Under the pieces are notes generated by a model, which saw only the letters and a list, made by a program, of their open reading frames with translations, was not told the DNA's origin and did not search any database. The translations under genes and the position numbers were made by a program. From Psococerastis gibbosa (taxonomy: Eukaryota > Arthropoda > Insecta > Psocodea > Psocidae): a DNA stretch of 64,000 nucleotides. Location: positions 34,009,047 to 34,073,046 of the forward strand of contig OZ020489.1 in assembly GCA_963971405.1 (NCBI GenBank), read 5' to 3'. Below, in pieces: positions 1 to 9,436 of the stretch (the stretch's first letter is position 1; each line of letters starts with the position of its first letter).

Positions 1-137
1 CCATGTTGACCATATTATAATGGTTGTTTTGATTAGTTTTAGCAACAATAAAACTGCAGTGTTGTCGCTCTGGGGGCGGTCCCACAACAATATCATATCG
101 TACAGTAAGGTTGAGGACGCATAATCCAGGGAATAAC

Positions 138-515
138 TCATCTCCCAGTTAGGGAGCCAAAGCAACGCTTACCTGTCAGCAAATCTCCCATGTTGCACAG
201 TTGTATTGTATAATATCTTTCAACCATTAAGAATTTCGAAAGTGGATTTGCTGCTCCCTTATCCTTCGTTACCCTTACAGTGATCAATGGCAATCGAAAA
301 AAAAAGCGGAAAAGAGGTCTTTTTACCTTTTTATAAAACCTCGCTCCAGTGACTTTATGGAATCCTTTTTTGAAGACTGCCTGGTAATCCTCTGGACTTG
401 CGAATTTGAACAGTATACCAGTGGCTGTCTTCGTCAGGCTGAATGGGCTTTTGAAATTCATTTTTTCGCAAATGGAACTCGCCTTTTCGATGCTCAATTC
501 ATAGCTGGGGGTCAA
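138..515 (-). CDS. Unrecognised 125-codon ORF, possibly TE-derived
   Basis: An open frame of 125 codons starting at an ATG on the minus strand. I do not recognise the product. The middle has an alternating hydrophobic/basic pattern (for example LFKFASPEDYQAVFKKG around residues 50-66) faintly like the RNA-binding-domain fragments in LINE ORF1 proteins, but no diagnostic motif is present. The C-terminal third looks random. It sits next to a large fold-back repeat and no splice signals stand out. It may be a decayed TE fragment or chance; a real host gene cannot be excluded. Confidence 0.2.
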   Translation of the reverse strand: MTPSYELSIEKASSICEKMNFKSPFSLTKTATGILFKFASPEDYQAVFKKGFHKVTGARFYKKVKRPLFRFFFRLPLITVRVTKDKGAANPLSKFLMVERYYTIQLCNMGDLLTGKRCFGSLTGR

Positions 516-609
516 TAAAAAGGCTCCTTTGGCTGGAAAAATATGTCGACTTTGCAGTTTTTACTTACAAAACGCCCATCAATACATTTTTAGTTTCCTT
601 GAACTTGTA

Positions 610-996
610 GTCCAGTCAATTTGGACATTTCAAACAAAAATTCCGACGGAGCTGAATATTGGAACAGACCTTGGGTTTTCCATTATAAAATATCAAAAGT
701 CCCCATCGATCACACGTGTGCTAAAAAAAGTTAGTCACAATTTCAGGTTTTGCGGTGTTTTCTTGAAAATGGTAAAATTTATCAAAAAAGTTTTTGAGCC
801 AAAGTTGTGGATCAAAAAAACCCCAAAAACCTGAAATTGTGACCTTTGACCCCGACTAATGTTTTTAGCACACATGGGATCGATGGGGACTTTTGTCATT
901 TTATTTGTAATGGTAAACCCTAGGTCTGTAACAAAATTTGGCTTTGTCGGAATTTTTTTTATTTCATCACCATTTTCAAGTCCAAATTGACTTGGG
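610..996. repeat. Fold-back (inverted repeat) element
   Basis: Two arms of roughly 150-190 bp face each other about a centre near 790. The left arm contains GTCAATTTGGAC, TTCCGAC, CAGACC, AAAAGTCCCCATCGATC and CACAATTTCAGG; the right arm carries the reverse complements in the reverse order with scattered mismatches and small indels. It has no coding capacity. It is probably a non-autonomous DNA transposon; the exact ends and any target duplication are unclear. Confidence 0.65.
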
Positions 997-1068
997 CTAT
1001 TGGCACAGAACAGGTTACCTACCCACTGGGTGGACTTATTTACTCTTACAAACTGTACTTCACTCCTA

Positions 1069-1230
1069 ATCAGGCCAAGGGGGTCATGCCCCCCTCCCAA
1101 ATTTGATCGGATGGTCATTGTATTTACAGCCTCACAGGTGAATTACTACGGATGTATCATTTATTAAAAAAAATTGTTCTTGCCCCCCCCCCTCCCAAAA
1201 AAAAAATCCCGGGTGCTGGCCTGCTCCTTA
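1069..1230. mobile_element. Short MITE with G/C tracts (GC-hAT-like)
   Basis: Begins AGGCCAAGGGGG and ends GGGTGCTGGCCT, with a C-rich stretch just inside each end (CCCCCCTCCC and a C10 run). This is the architecture of the GC-hAT copies described below, but a clean 8-bp duplication is not visible, so the assignment is by structure only. Confidence 0.45.
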
Positions 1231-1247
1231 TTACCTCTGTAATTAAT

Positions 1248-1312
1248 AATTAATTGTAAGAGTGGGCCGATGGGCCCAAAATTCAACCACATGGGAAATA
1301 AAGACAGTAGTC
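1248..1312 (+). repeat. LINE/SINE 3' tail-like repeat
   Basis: The stretch TAATTGTAAGAGTGG followed by GGGAAATAAAGACA also occurs at 40638-40692. It resembles the 3' end of a non-LTR retrotransposon, with an AATAAA-type signal. No body can be recognised upstream. Confidence 0.4.
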
Positions 1313-1428
1313 TAGAGAGAATGTCATTTAGGTTACGAGCGTTCCATGACCCCTGTTATAACTTGGCCTGCCTCTCTGGACCTGAGCGATCGTGAATGAG
1401 AGCCATACTGATTCAGGCGTTGACCTAC

Positions 1429-1572
1429 CTAGAAAACTGTCGGATTCGGATAACTCGGAATCACTGTCGCCGTGTTCGGAGCCTACGTCGGAGCCCATGT
1501 TGATTTTGCTGTTAGACCCAGACTTTGACCCGAAGCTGGCCGCAGTCAGGGTCTTCGAGGTCATTTAACGGT
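1429..1572 (-). CDS. Candidate exon, Ser/Asp/Glu-rich N-terminus
   Basis: On the minus strand a pyrimidine-containing acceptor (ttttacttgcag) is followed by ACCGTTAA and an ATG at 1564. The frame then runs about 45 codons to a good donor (CTAG/GTAGGT at 1429/1428). The peptide begins MTSKTLTAAS and becomes serine- and acid-rich (SDSELSESDSF), a composition more like coding than random DNA. A TAA lies directly before the ATG. The frame stays open past the donor to 1328, but composition changes there. It may be the first coding exon of a gene running towards lower coordinates, or a terminal exon for the frame at 4374-4729: a phase-0 join would give a few more codons then stop. The product is unknown. 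Confidence 0.33.
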
Positions 1573-2440
1573 CTGCAAGTAAAATTCCGCCATCTTTAAG
1601 AGAAAGCAGGTATTGGCCAAAATCGATTTGGTTTTTATTTTTTATTCAAATATTACGTAAGTTAGGAGTTTAGTCTTTTCATGCACCATATTATAAGGCC
1701 TTTTTAATTTTCTGTGTTATTATTTTTCCATGAATTTGATAATTCGCTAAATTTCTGTCACCTATCAGTTGCATGGGAAAATCACTACATCTAATCTAAT
1801 AAAAGGACCTATTGCATCATATATATGAAATAGTCTTCTCCCACTTAAATAGATCAAATCTGTGTAACCTATTGGGCTAAATGAAATAAAAAATATAAAC
1901 CAGCGGATTTTGGATTGATCCAGGGGTGGCCAAAATGACTGGTCTGCTTCCTCTTAATATACGATTATTTTACCTTATGTTATATGATTTTTATTTTTAT
2001 TTTCTTCTATATCTAGATTAATTATAGTACTTTGTATAATGAGATACATGTATTCTCTATAACCTTACTTTGAAACGCAGGCCTTAGGCAGAATCTGTGG
2101 GCCCCGGGGCAACGAGAAATGTTGAAAAATAAAAGTACATGCTGAAGAGGCATTCTTAACAGTATCTGTTGTAAGGCTTTCGAGGGCAGTCACTAGGTTT
2201 TTGCAGGTTTGAGGCTGGAATATTGGAACCCCTGAATGGGCCCTGCAGCATGATGTACCCATTACACTTTTGGCAGGGGTTAAAAATGTAAACAAAATAT
2301 TTTTAAAATGCATAGTGCTATTCTCTTAGACCATATAGGTAAATAGGTAAAATAGGTAAAACTCTAGACGCGGCATTCTAGATGCACTGCATGAGAAATA
2401 AACATAATAGTCTCCTTAGTAACTTTGTAAAACATGCTGT
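1573..2440. other. Unannotated AT-rich stretch
   Basis: Nothing recognisable. A minus-strand open frame (2065-2313, 82 codons) has no motif I know and could be chance or TE residue. Short GGTAAATA-type iterations occur near 2338-2360. Confidence 0.5.
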
Positions 2441-2655
2441 CACTCATTGTTAAAATTAACTTTGTGTAGTTTTACGAATAAAATTAAATTAAAAATTCAC
2501 AACCGGTTTCGGCTCACGCCATCGTCAAGTGCGATTGAAAACAGATAAAACAAAAGGTATGCAAGCTAAAACAAAATAAAACTCATTGTCAGGATAACAC
2601 ACAGCATCGCATAAGGTAAACAATTTAAATTGAACAATTAAACATTAACCAATGG
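2441..2655 (-). repeat. PLE terminal repeat, left (inverted)
   Basis: Reverse complement of 3270-3484 with only a few differences, starting CACTCATTG and ending TAACCAATGG. It is oriented opposite to the coding fragment. Confidence 0.8.
2497..2532 (-). ncRNA. Hammerhead-like motif in left PLE repeat
   Basis: Minus-strand copy of the motif described at 3393-3428 and identical to it in the core. It would be transcribed only from the minus strand. Confidence 0.4.
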
Positions 2656-2681
2656 AATGTACATTTTAACAAAGAACAATT

Positions 2682-3287
2682 ATGGAAATTGTTAATAATA
2701 ATGGATATCCTGTGAGTCTAGTTAAGAATATTTTAAGTGAACACAGGAATAAGTTGACCCTCTCTTTAGTCTATGGAGAGAGCCAGACTTCTGAACCAGA
2801 TAAAGGGTACGTTAAGTTACCATATCTGGGTAGGATTAGTTTGGAGTTGGCCTCTTGGATTGGAGATAGGGTCGATAAGAATGTGTCATTTTATTCTGTG
2901 GACTCGTTGGGTAAGCAACTGATTAATTGTAAACCTAAATTGGAGAAAGGGAGGAAATCAGGGGTTTATCAACTAGACTGTAATGATTGTGGTAGCTTAT
3001 ATATTGGACAAACTGGGATAGGGTTTAAAAAAAGAATAGCGGAGCATAGACGGGGGTTAGGAAAACCGGACACTTAGTCCGCCTTTGCCCAACATTTAAA
3101 CACCCACAACCATGCCTGTGATTTCGATAATTTTAAGATCTTACATGTAGCCAACAAGGGGAAACTTCTTGATAATTTAGAAACCATTTAGATTAGGGAA
3201 GCTATGGTTAAAAACAAATCGTTACTTAATGACATAACCTTTTTAAGTAGTTCCCCCTTGTTGACGCTTCCATTGGTTAATGTTTAA
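2682..3287 (+). pseudogene. GIY-YIG endonuclease C-terminus of a PLE
   Basis: The frame from the ATG at 2682 carries a basic linker and then a GIY-YIG nuclease start: a Cys pair (YQLDCNDC), then SLYIGQTG and FKKRIAEHRRG, the usual YIG, Arg and His motif order of PLE endonucleases. In-frame TAG codons occur at 3076-3078 and 3189-3191. The same frame remains PLE-like beyond each (QHLNTHNH, then IREAMVKNKSLLND) and finishes at TAA 3285-3287. The reverse transcriptase that normally precedes this domain is missing. In PLEs this nuclease nicks the target for reverse transcription; this copy is inactive because of truncation and two stops. Confidence 0.8.
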
Positions 3288-3484
3288 TTGTTCAATTTAA
3301 ATTGTTTACCTTATGCGATGCTGTGTGTTATCCTGACAATGAGTTTTATTTTGTTTTAGCTTGCATACCTTTTGTTTTATTTGTTTTCAATCGCACTTGA
3401 CGATGGCGTGAGCCGAAACCGGTTGTGAATTTTTAATTTAATTTAATTCGTAAAACTATACAAAGTTAATTTAAACAATGAGTG
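3270..3484 (+). repeat. PLE terminal repeat, right
   Basis: Begins CCATTGGTTAATG inside the last codons of the endonuclease frame and ends CAATGAGTG. It is the mirror of 2441-2655. Confidence 0.8.
3393..3428 (+). ncRNA. Hammerhead-like motif in right PLE repeat
   Basis: Order of parts: CAC, then UUGACGA, U, GGC-GUGA-GCC, GAAAC, CGGUU, GUG. CAC/GUG gives stem I, GGC/GCC with a GUGA loop gives stem II, and ACC/GGU gives a loopless stem III. PLE terminal repeats are known to carry hammerhead ribozymes. Here the core has U in place of the first C of CUGANGA and an extra U before stem II, so activity is doubtful. Confidence 0.45.
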
Positions 3485-4373
3485 CATGAGAAAGTTGGGG
3501 CACCAACATTTGGTTTTTCTTTTGCCAGTGGATGACGCCATAGCCCCGATTGGCAAAGATTTATTTGTTCATCAGTTACCTAGCAACAGAGACTTTGTTG
3601 CTAGCTAACCTGGTCACCCGAGTGCTTTTGCCAGTGTGTGGCGTCATTTTATGTTAGTCCCTTGGAAATTTTAACATGACGTGTCTAGAGTATTATATGG
3701 TCGAACTCGAAGGCTATTCTAAAATCTTTTGTTTACAAATATAAACTAGGTAATAAGTTAACTGAGCATCTCTTGCTACAGCTGCTCTTTAAGAGTAAGA
3801 ATTTTTATTTCAAACCATTAATAGATACTGACTTCGACGAACAACTGCTATTCTGTTAAAAGAAATAGAGGCACAGACACAACATTTTACATATAAGCCT
3901 ACTTTATTATGTAATACAATATTATATAATAAATTATTGTTTTCTTTTTTCAGCGAGTATAATGGATTTAGCCTAAAGTTGAAGTCAATGTTAACACTAT
4001 CTCCCTTATAGCCCGCAAACCAAACATAATATCTGCCTGAAGAAAATGTCTTGTGCAAATTTTTCTAGAAAAATTTCTACTGTATGTATAACGAATAAAT
4101 GTCGTATTATAGAGAAAAGCAAACAGTGTTTTCTCCGAGAGAAATCGATTTTCACAAATAAATAAAGAGTAAAATATTAAAAAATGTCCGTTCCTTTCAT
4201 CCCCAGCACCATGATGTTAAATATTTAATATTCTTGTTTGCTGACAAGACTCTTCATTCGCAATGTGCCTTTGTATTTTTAGCTATTCACGTCAGAACCA
4301 TTGACACCCCTGACATTTATTACTTGCAAATGCTCACAAATGCTTACTTACATTTTTTTCTTCTGAAACTTAC
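3485..4373. other. Unannotated stretch with a small hairpin
   Basis: No gene recognised. TTTTGCCAGTG followed by a GACGCCAT- or GGCGTCATT-type motif occurs twice (near 3519 and 3630). A perfect 9-bp hairpin (CTAGCAACA/TGTTGCTAG) lies at 3580-3604. The rest is AT-rich. Confidence 0.45.
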
Positions 4374-4729
4374 CTTCTTTTTGGGCGTTTTCACAATAGT
4401 CTCCGGAGGTTTGCTTGATTTCTTTGATTTTTTCCCCGCGGGCTCTTTCCTACTTTTGTCCCCCTTAGCTTTTTCCTTTTCCTCTTTATCGCTTTTTTGA
4501 TCTACTTCCTCTAATGTCAGCTCTTCTACCTCTTCCTCGAGATCGTCGTCTGCCGTCAGAACCACAATTTGAGGAACTTCTTCCTGTTGTACTTGTTCTT
4601 CTTCGTCTTCTACTTCCTCAGCTGATGTTTCCGGGGTAATCTCAATGGTTTCAGCCTGGTCTGAATCGGTTTCCTGTACCTCGTCCGTCTTGCCGATTTT
4701 ATTTAAACCGGGGGTATGGAAAGAAGTGT
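4374..4729 (-). CDS. Candidate exon, acidic then lysine-rich
   Basis: On the minus strand an open frame of ~118 codons runs from about 4729 to a strong donor (AAGAAG/GTAAGT, exon end 4374). It starts Asp/Glu/Thr/Gln-rich, passes EEEVEELTLEEVDQ, and becomes Lys/Ser-rich (KAKGDKSRKEPAGKKSKKSS, then TPKKK at the donor). The only early Met is at 4565, but open codons continue upstream to a stop near 4732, as expected for an internal exon. The acceptor is unclear. Charge-segregated sequence like this is common in nuclear or chromatin proteins, but no domain identifies it. Simple GAA/GAG-rich DNA could mimic it, although codon variety argues partly against that. Confidence 0.4.
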
Positions 4730-4949
4730 GGGCTTTTTAGTCCCGCCGTTATTGCTAAAATTACCCAATCCTCGAGTTAGTTAATGGTTAAGGTTTAACC
4801 CATGTTATTAAGGATGCGTCATTAAATAGCATACTTATTCAATTATTAACAAATTAATTTATTATATTATTATTATTATTATTATTTATTATATTATTAT
4901 TTATTATATTATTACTGTTACATATACTACCTATATATTCTTATGAAAT
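4730..4949. repeat. AT-rich stretch with TTA/TAT microsatellite
   Basis: Positions 4855-4915 are an impure (ATT)n/(TTATAT) tract. Nothing else is recognised. Confidence 0.6.
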
Positions 4950-5245
4950 GCAGTAAAACACGCAAAAACTAAAAAAACATTTTTTTGTTTAAAAACATTA
5001 ATTCTCAAAAACGGCTCCAACGATTTTTTTTTTAAATTCACAAACATTGTAGTCGTCATTCATGAAAACAAATAATGCAATGCCCCTTGATAGTTTGGTT
5101 CTTAGGAGAAAAAAAAGGCTAAATTTTCCTGAAAAATTACTAAAAAAAAATATTTTTTTCTTCTGCGAATCCTCTCTGTCGATGCTTTCTTACTTCAGGT
5201 ATCTTTTAAGTGTTAAATAGAGTAACAGTTGCTATCTTGACTGCT
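4950..5245 (+). repeat. R850 repeat, internal fragment
   Basis: Matches the central part of R850 (compare 61640-61880): AAAACGGCTCCAACGATTT, the GTAGTCGTCATT stretch, CCTTGATAGTTTG, and GTGTTAAATAGAGTAAC. Both ends are missing. Confidence 0.65.
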
Positions 5246-5315
5246 AAATAGGTTCACTCGTTTTCGTTCAGAGTATCATCTTCTACGTGATGGAATCTCA
5301 TTTTTGGCTCTACAA

Positions 5316-5513
5316 CAGTGGCGGATCCACAGGGGGGAGGGGGGTCAGAGGCGTCATGACCCCCCCTAAATGAGTAAATTCATTGAAAAATTCATAAGAT
5401 ACCTAGTAAAAAAAATTGGATATAACTCAACTTTTCAACAAAAAAAATTACCTTTTAAACGTACAAAAAACTTGTGACCCCCTCCCCTAAATTTTCCGCT
5501 GAATCCGCCCTTG
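5316..5513. mobile_element. GC-hAT MITE, 198 bp
   Basis: Starts CAGTGGCGGATCCACAGGGG and ends GCTGAATCCGCCCTTG. It is flanked by a perfect 8-bp duplication, ctctacaa (5308-5315 and 5514-5521). Poly-G lies inside the left end and a C6 run follows at 5363. 8-bp duplications with CAG-type ends indicate the hAT superfamily; there is no transposase. Confidence 0.8.
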
Positions 5514-5693
5514 CTCTACAATAGGTATTTCCTGTGGAATTTAATATTTTTACGCCGTTAGGTTTTTACCCACCGGTTGCCTCTTAAAACTCACAAGCAT
5601 TATTTAATATGAAGTAATTTGTTGTGCAATATAGTAAAAAAACTTATTTTCCAGCAAGAAGAACTATTTATTTCTTGACGAAGCAGTAGTCAG

Positions 5694-5893
5694 GGCATGT
5701 AAGTAGTGGTACAGACTCCGACTTTCACCCGAAAAGTCCCACACTTGCTATATTTTCTGGCCATGCTTCGGAGGGCATGTAAAGCAGGCGGGCCCGAGCT
5801 TTCCTAGTTGAGTGTAAGAGAGGGCTTTACAGCCCTAACTCCACTAGGTTGGCTTAGTAATAGAACAAAAAAAGTCAATATTTATTATTTAAA
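5694..5893 (+). mobile_element. SINE-A copy lacking box B
   Basis: Matches SINE-A: AGTAGTGGTACAGACTCCGA, TTTCTGGCCATGCTTCGGAG, GGCTTTACAGCCCTAAC, and a tail of AATAGAACAAAA. Sequence between ACCCGAAA and GTCCCACAC is deleted, which removes the GGTTCGA part of the internal promoter. This copy should not be transcribable from its own polymerase III promoter. Confidence 0.75.
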
Positions 5894-5924
5894 ATTAGCT
5901 AACAAGAGCCTCTTGCATACTAAA

Positions 5925-6060
5925 ATGTTTGATGGAGCAGTAGAATTCGGGATGATAGAGCGTGGTCGTTGTGAAAGTGTACTTCCCAACGTTTCGTCAA
6001 CATCTGCGGTCGACATCATCAGTGGAACGGCGTAGACGTGTGTAAGTCAGTGCTTTATAG
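5925..6060 (-). repeat. Hammerhead-bearing repeat fragment (copy 1)
   Basis: Minus-strand copy of the sequence at 7626-7715, including the hammerhead-like core and GACCACGCTCTATCATCCCG. It directly follows a SINE-A tail. A second short piece of the same family lies at 6136-6225 (GGGATGATAGGCCGTGGTCG). Confidence 0.6.
5983..6027 (-). ncRNA. Hammerhead-like ribozyme motif, copy 1
   Basis: Minus strand: UUCCA, CUGAUGA, U, GUCGAC-loop of 7-GUUGAC, GAAACGUU, GGGAA. Stem I is UUCC/GGAA with one A-G mismatch at the core. Stem II is six pairs including one G-U. The core CUGAUGA/GAAA is intact and the cleavage triplet would be GUU. The extra U after CUGAUGA and a loopless ACGU stem III depart from the usual fold. 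Confidence 0.5.
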
Positions 6061-6880
6061 CTTAGTAATAGAACAAGAAAATAATATTGGCTTAGTAATA
6101 GAACAAAAAGTCAATATTTATTTATTTTATTTATTTAGAATCCGGGATGATAGGCCGTGGTCGTTCTGAAAGCGGATTCTACTGCTTCGTCACGTAACTC
6201 CGGCGGTGAAAGCCTTAGTAATTACATTATTATTCATTTCTATTGCAGTATAAATTTAGAATGGCAAAGCATGCTCCATTAATATTTCATATGTAAAAAT
6301 AAATAATAATAAAAAATAGGAAATAATAATAATAATTTTTTTTAAATATAAAATAATAATAATGCGTGTATTTATCAAAAAAAAAAACATTACAAATTTT
6401 ACTGAAAGCAGTAACATCTAACTCGGTTTGATTAAATTAATCATTTTAGTACGTAATCATAACAAACCAGAATTAGTTCATTTAGCAAAACTTGTTTCCA
6501 ATTAGGATCGAAGTCAAGACCAAAGAGTGGATTATTCTAAAACTTACCGTCTTTGGGTCGACCGACCGTAAATAAGACAACAGCAGGGAAACTTCTTCTG
6601 TGACAAGCCTGTACAAACTGCCAATGTCTTAGCTGAACCACCGTAGATTGGCGAACAATAGTAGGCGTTGACAAGGTCTGCTAGATGTTATATCCATTTT
6701 GGCCTAGATTTGTTAACTTGCAAGACAAATGTCGCCTGACAGCTCAGGGGTGGGGTTTTCCTTTCGATTATGACTCTTGCCAAATTTTGCCATCTGAAAC
6801 TCAGGTGGGGCCCCATACGAAAAGTCTACATGTATTATAATTCTGTTAGTGTAGCACACGTGATGTAGCTTAGAGCCCAG
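6061..6880. other. AT-rich stretch with a repeat fragment
   Basis: Contains the 6136-6225 fragment noted above and AAT/ATA-rich simple sequence at 6295-6365. No gene is recognised. Confidence 0.5.
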
Positions 6881-6972
6881 AACCGCTTCCATAGGTTCTT
6901 CCATAGGTTCTTCCTCTTCTTCTACTTCGTCTGCATCATCGTCTTCTTCTTCTTCTTGATCTGTTCGAACTC
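6881..6972 (-). other. Acidic open stretch, possible exon
   Basis: Minus-strand codons read DQEEEEDDDADEVEEEEEP and then EEPMEAVLGSK. It might be an exon on the same strand as 4374-4729, but the DNA is largely a CTT/TCT simple repeat and no convincing donor is seen. The frame continues to a stop at 6713 with unremarkable sequence. Confidence 0.2.
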
Positions 6973-7004
6973 ACTCCTTTTTTATTACTTTAGCCGTTTT
7001 TTTT

Positions 7005-7222
7005 TAGTTTTTAGGGGATACATTCCCCAAAATGGAGTTGCCCCAAAGAATGATTTTTTTTAACCTACTTGCCATAATCTATGGAGTAGTTTGTTCATAA
7101 ATCGATGGACAGAAATTTCGTTATTTTTTTTATGAGTCCTGCGACCTCATAACGTGTAAATCGTTTAAATCTCGAAATCGTAAATTTTGCCCGTCACAAA
7201 GCTTCCCTTAAATTGTACTACG
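7005..7222 (-). repeat. R850 repeat, fragment
   Basis: Inverted and diverged piece of R850: AACCTACTTGCCATAATC, GTAGTTTGTTCATAAATCGA, GGACAGAAATTTCG, ACCTCATAACGTGTAAATCG and GTCACAAAGCTTCCC, in the same order as at 34120-34300. Confidence 0.65.
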
Positions 7223-7425
7223 TACGATACATCGTATAAATAGGAGAGCAATAAATATGTTACATATTCACATTATTATTATTATAGTAAATTTGTCAGT
7301 GCAAAACAAACTTTTACCATTATTCTTTCTTCGTAGGTAGCAGCAGTTAGTTTTCGAAACTCGTCTGTCAGTTGATATATTCGTCACAAACAAAATTTGG
7401 AAAGTTTTAGACATCTTGCTCCAAT

Positions 7426-7760
7426 GTCTAGAAACCGTAATTCATGATGAATGAAGCAGTTCTTTTTTGTTTTATTGTATTGCTCTTTTTCAGAGCGCAC
7501 AATCTTAACGATTTGTTGGCAGCTGGCAGCAACGCTCTGCATATCATCCTCCAGCCCTCTCCTTCATGCGCCTGCCTCTTCAACAAGTTGATGCTAAGCC
7601 TCCGAGATATAATCTTAGAAGTATACGCAGTTCCACTGAAGATGTCGACCGCAGATGTTGACGAAACGTATGGAAGTACGTTTTCAGAATGACCACGGCC
7701 TATCATCCCGGATTATACTGCTTCTTCACGTAACTGCGGCTTAGAAAGCCTTCGTAACAA
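7426..7760 (+). repeat. Hammerhead-bearing repeat (copy 2)
   Basis: The segment 7626-7715 is shared, inverted, with 5925-6050. It carries the best-preserved hammerhead-like motif, followed by GACCACGGCCTATCATCCCG. The open frames on both strands here are explained by the repeat and have no known domain. Confidence 0.5.
7631..7675 (+). ncRNA. Hammerhead-like ribozyme motif, copy 2
   Basis: UUCCA, CUGAAGA, U, GUCGAC-CGCAGAU-GUUGAC, GAAACGUA, UGGAA. Stem I is a perfect five pairs (UUCCA/UGGAA). Stem II is six pairs (one G-U) with a 7-nt loop. The CUGANGA and GAAA core boxes are intact. The predicted cleavage follows GUA at 7670. Stem III would be A-U and C-G without a loop, which may need dimerisation. 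Confidence 0.55.
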
Positions 7761-7912
7761 TTGAACAATTGAAATGTTTGTAAATAATAAACTAGGTACA
7801 TTCATACCGAATATCATACATACCTTCTCTTGAAGATAAGTCACGCTTAGTCAAATTCACTACCATCCACGTTCCTTTTCTTTAACATTCACACGCAGTC
7901 TTTTCTTGATAG

Positions 7913-8097
7913 CAAGGACGGATACAGGGGGGGGGGGCAGAAGGAGTAGCTGCCCCCCCCCCCGAATGTAGTAAATCTATCGTAAGTTAATTTATTACAC
8001 TCTGCTTTAATCGATGCTTATGTTTTTACTATTTTGACCCACAACTACCCCCCCCAAAAAAAAAAAATAATGGGCTCGATCCGTCCCTGCTTGATTG
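7913..8097. mobile_element. GC-hAT MITE, 185 bp
   Basis: Starts CAAGGACGGATACAGGGG with a G12 run; GATCCGTCCCTG lies near the right end. It is flanked by a perfect 8-bp duplication, cttgatag (7905-7912 and 8098-8105). C runs lie at 7955 and 8048. Non-coding. Confidence 0.75.
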
Positions 8098-8269
8098 CTT
8101 GATAGTATTAAGCCATCTCATAGTTATCTTAATAAAATATTTAAAAATAAAATATTTAAATAAGGTGAAGATATCGTAGACTGTAGGAAATGGTGAAACT
8201 AAAAAAAATCTGTTCAATATTTTACACGCTAATTTTTCGGATTTTCCTACAAACAACTTAAGAGTGTAC

Positions 8270-8647
8270 AGCCCGTACGAAAGTGGCAGCCCGAAATTTA
8301 ATACTTTTTATTTTGTATTTAATTAACTAAGCATATTATTATAGATTTAGCTCATCAAAGTTGTAGAAGACTACTTCACTCATCATATTATAAGATATTT
8401 TTAATTTTCGAAATTGTAGTTTTTTTAGAAACATGCAAACATTTTATAAACAATAACTTTTCACGTATAATCGATTTACAAAAAAAAAAAAAACACTTCA
8501 ATTTCGAAAACTAAAAATACCTTATTATATGATGCATGAAGTAGTCTTATACAACTTTGATGAGCCAAATCTTTAATAACATCCTTAATTAATTAAATAA
8601 AAAATAAAAAGTAATAAATTTCGGGCTGCAAATTTCCTACGGGCTTA
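8270..8647. repeat. Fold-back element with ~155-bp arms
   Basis: Left arm 8270-8425 and right arm 8490-8647 are reverse complements with ~10-15% differences: GCAGCCCGAAATTTA, GCTCATCAAAGTTGTA, GACTACTTCA and AATTTTCGAAATTG are all present in inverted order opposite. No ORF. The flanks share GACTGTAGGAAA (8180 and 8728) on both sides. Confidence 0.7.
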
Positions 8648-9060
8648 AGAGAGAAAAATATGTTGGTCGTGTCATCATTTTCATGATAAAGTTTTGAAGA
8701 GTGGTGAAGAAGAACATGTGATATCCTAGACTGTAGGAAAAACGTCGATCATCGCGGGCCATTATCATATAACTTTACACCGAAGCATCAATCTTTTTCG
8801 ACAGAAGAATATTCCGAAATATCCCGTGGTTTCCTCTTTTTTTCCTTTTTCATTGGGGCTGTGCTCCCTCCGACCTCTTCTTCCCCTACTCCATTTTCTG
8901 AATAAACCCTTGGTGTAAGTGCCCCTCCCTACCACCTTTGTACCTGTTCAAATTGACTTTTTAAACCCGCAATTTTAAAATTATTGTTAAAGGTATTGAT
9001 TTTGCCCTATGAGCCTTTAGAGGTTTTTCTTGTTATGCCTCACATTATTGACTCTTGAGA
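8648..9060. other. No recognised feature
   Basis: Contains a second copy of the short flank sequence of the preceding fold-back. Nothing else was identified. Confidence 0.5.
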
Positions 9061-9345
9061 CGGACTGATCGTTTAGTCCTGATAAGGTATGTGGACGATT
9101 GACTAATTGCTCTTGTCTTCTACTTTGAATTATTGAGTGAATCCATCCTCGGAGGGGGGGGGGGATTTTATTGACTCAATAATTCTAAGGAGAATGAGTC
9201 AATCGTTCACAAACCATCAGTACTTCTCAGGACTTCGCCTGATGATGGCAGTAGCACCAACTCCCGAAACGTCGCCCCCTTCCTCTGACAATAGGTTCCA
9301 CCCTAATTGTTCAATGACTGTGAGGTCCCACCTCGAATGATTATG
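9061..9345 (+). repeat. Hammerhead-bearing repeat (copy 3), with inverted fragment
   Basis: 9181-9345 matches, inverted, 37790-37960: AAACCATCAGTACTTCTCAG, the hammerhead-like core, then a CTGACAATAGG-type body. 9061-9150 is an inverted piece of the same upstream sequence, placed head to head and separated by a G10 run. Confidence 0.65.
9225..9289 (+). ncRNA. Hammerhead-like ribozyme motif, copy 3
   Basis: CUGAUGA, U, GGCAGU-AGCACCA-ACUCCC, GAAACGUC. Stem II has one C-C mismatch against copy 4. A distal stem I of about four or five pairs (UCAGG/UCUGA) is separated from the GC/GC pairs at the core by an internal loop. The predicted cleavage follows GUC. Confidence 0.45.
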
Positions 9346-9436
9346 ATAAAACAAGCAATGCAAGTCCAATTTACCCTTTTGCCATAATCGCGATAAATTT
9401 AAACTGTTGTTAACTAGTATGATTATTTTAAAGATA

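Larger units (their letters stand above)
2441..3484 (+). mobile_element. Decayed Penelope-like element flanked by opposed repeats
   Basis: Two nearly identical copies of a ~215-bp sequence lie in opposite orientation at 2441-2655 and 3270-3484, enclosing a C-terminal GIY-YIG endonuclease fragment. Inverted or partly inverted terminal repeats around a reverse transcriptase plus GIY-YIG frame are characteristic of Penelope-like retroelements. The reverse transcriptase is absent, so this is a strongly 5'-truncated copy. The 3' end of the coding frame overlaps the right repeat. Each repeat carries a hammerhead-like motif. Confidence 0.75.

Noticed and set aside
2338-2360. GGTAAATAGGTAAAATAGG as telomere-like sequence
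   Set aside because: Only three imperfect units in AT-rich DNA, no TTAGG or TTAGGG array.
8270-8647. Fold-back at 8.3-8.6 kb as an FB1 member
   Set aside because: It lacks the CTATTCCA end and the FB1 core; flanking 3-bp duplication is not evident.
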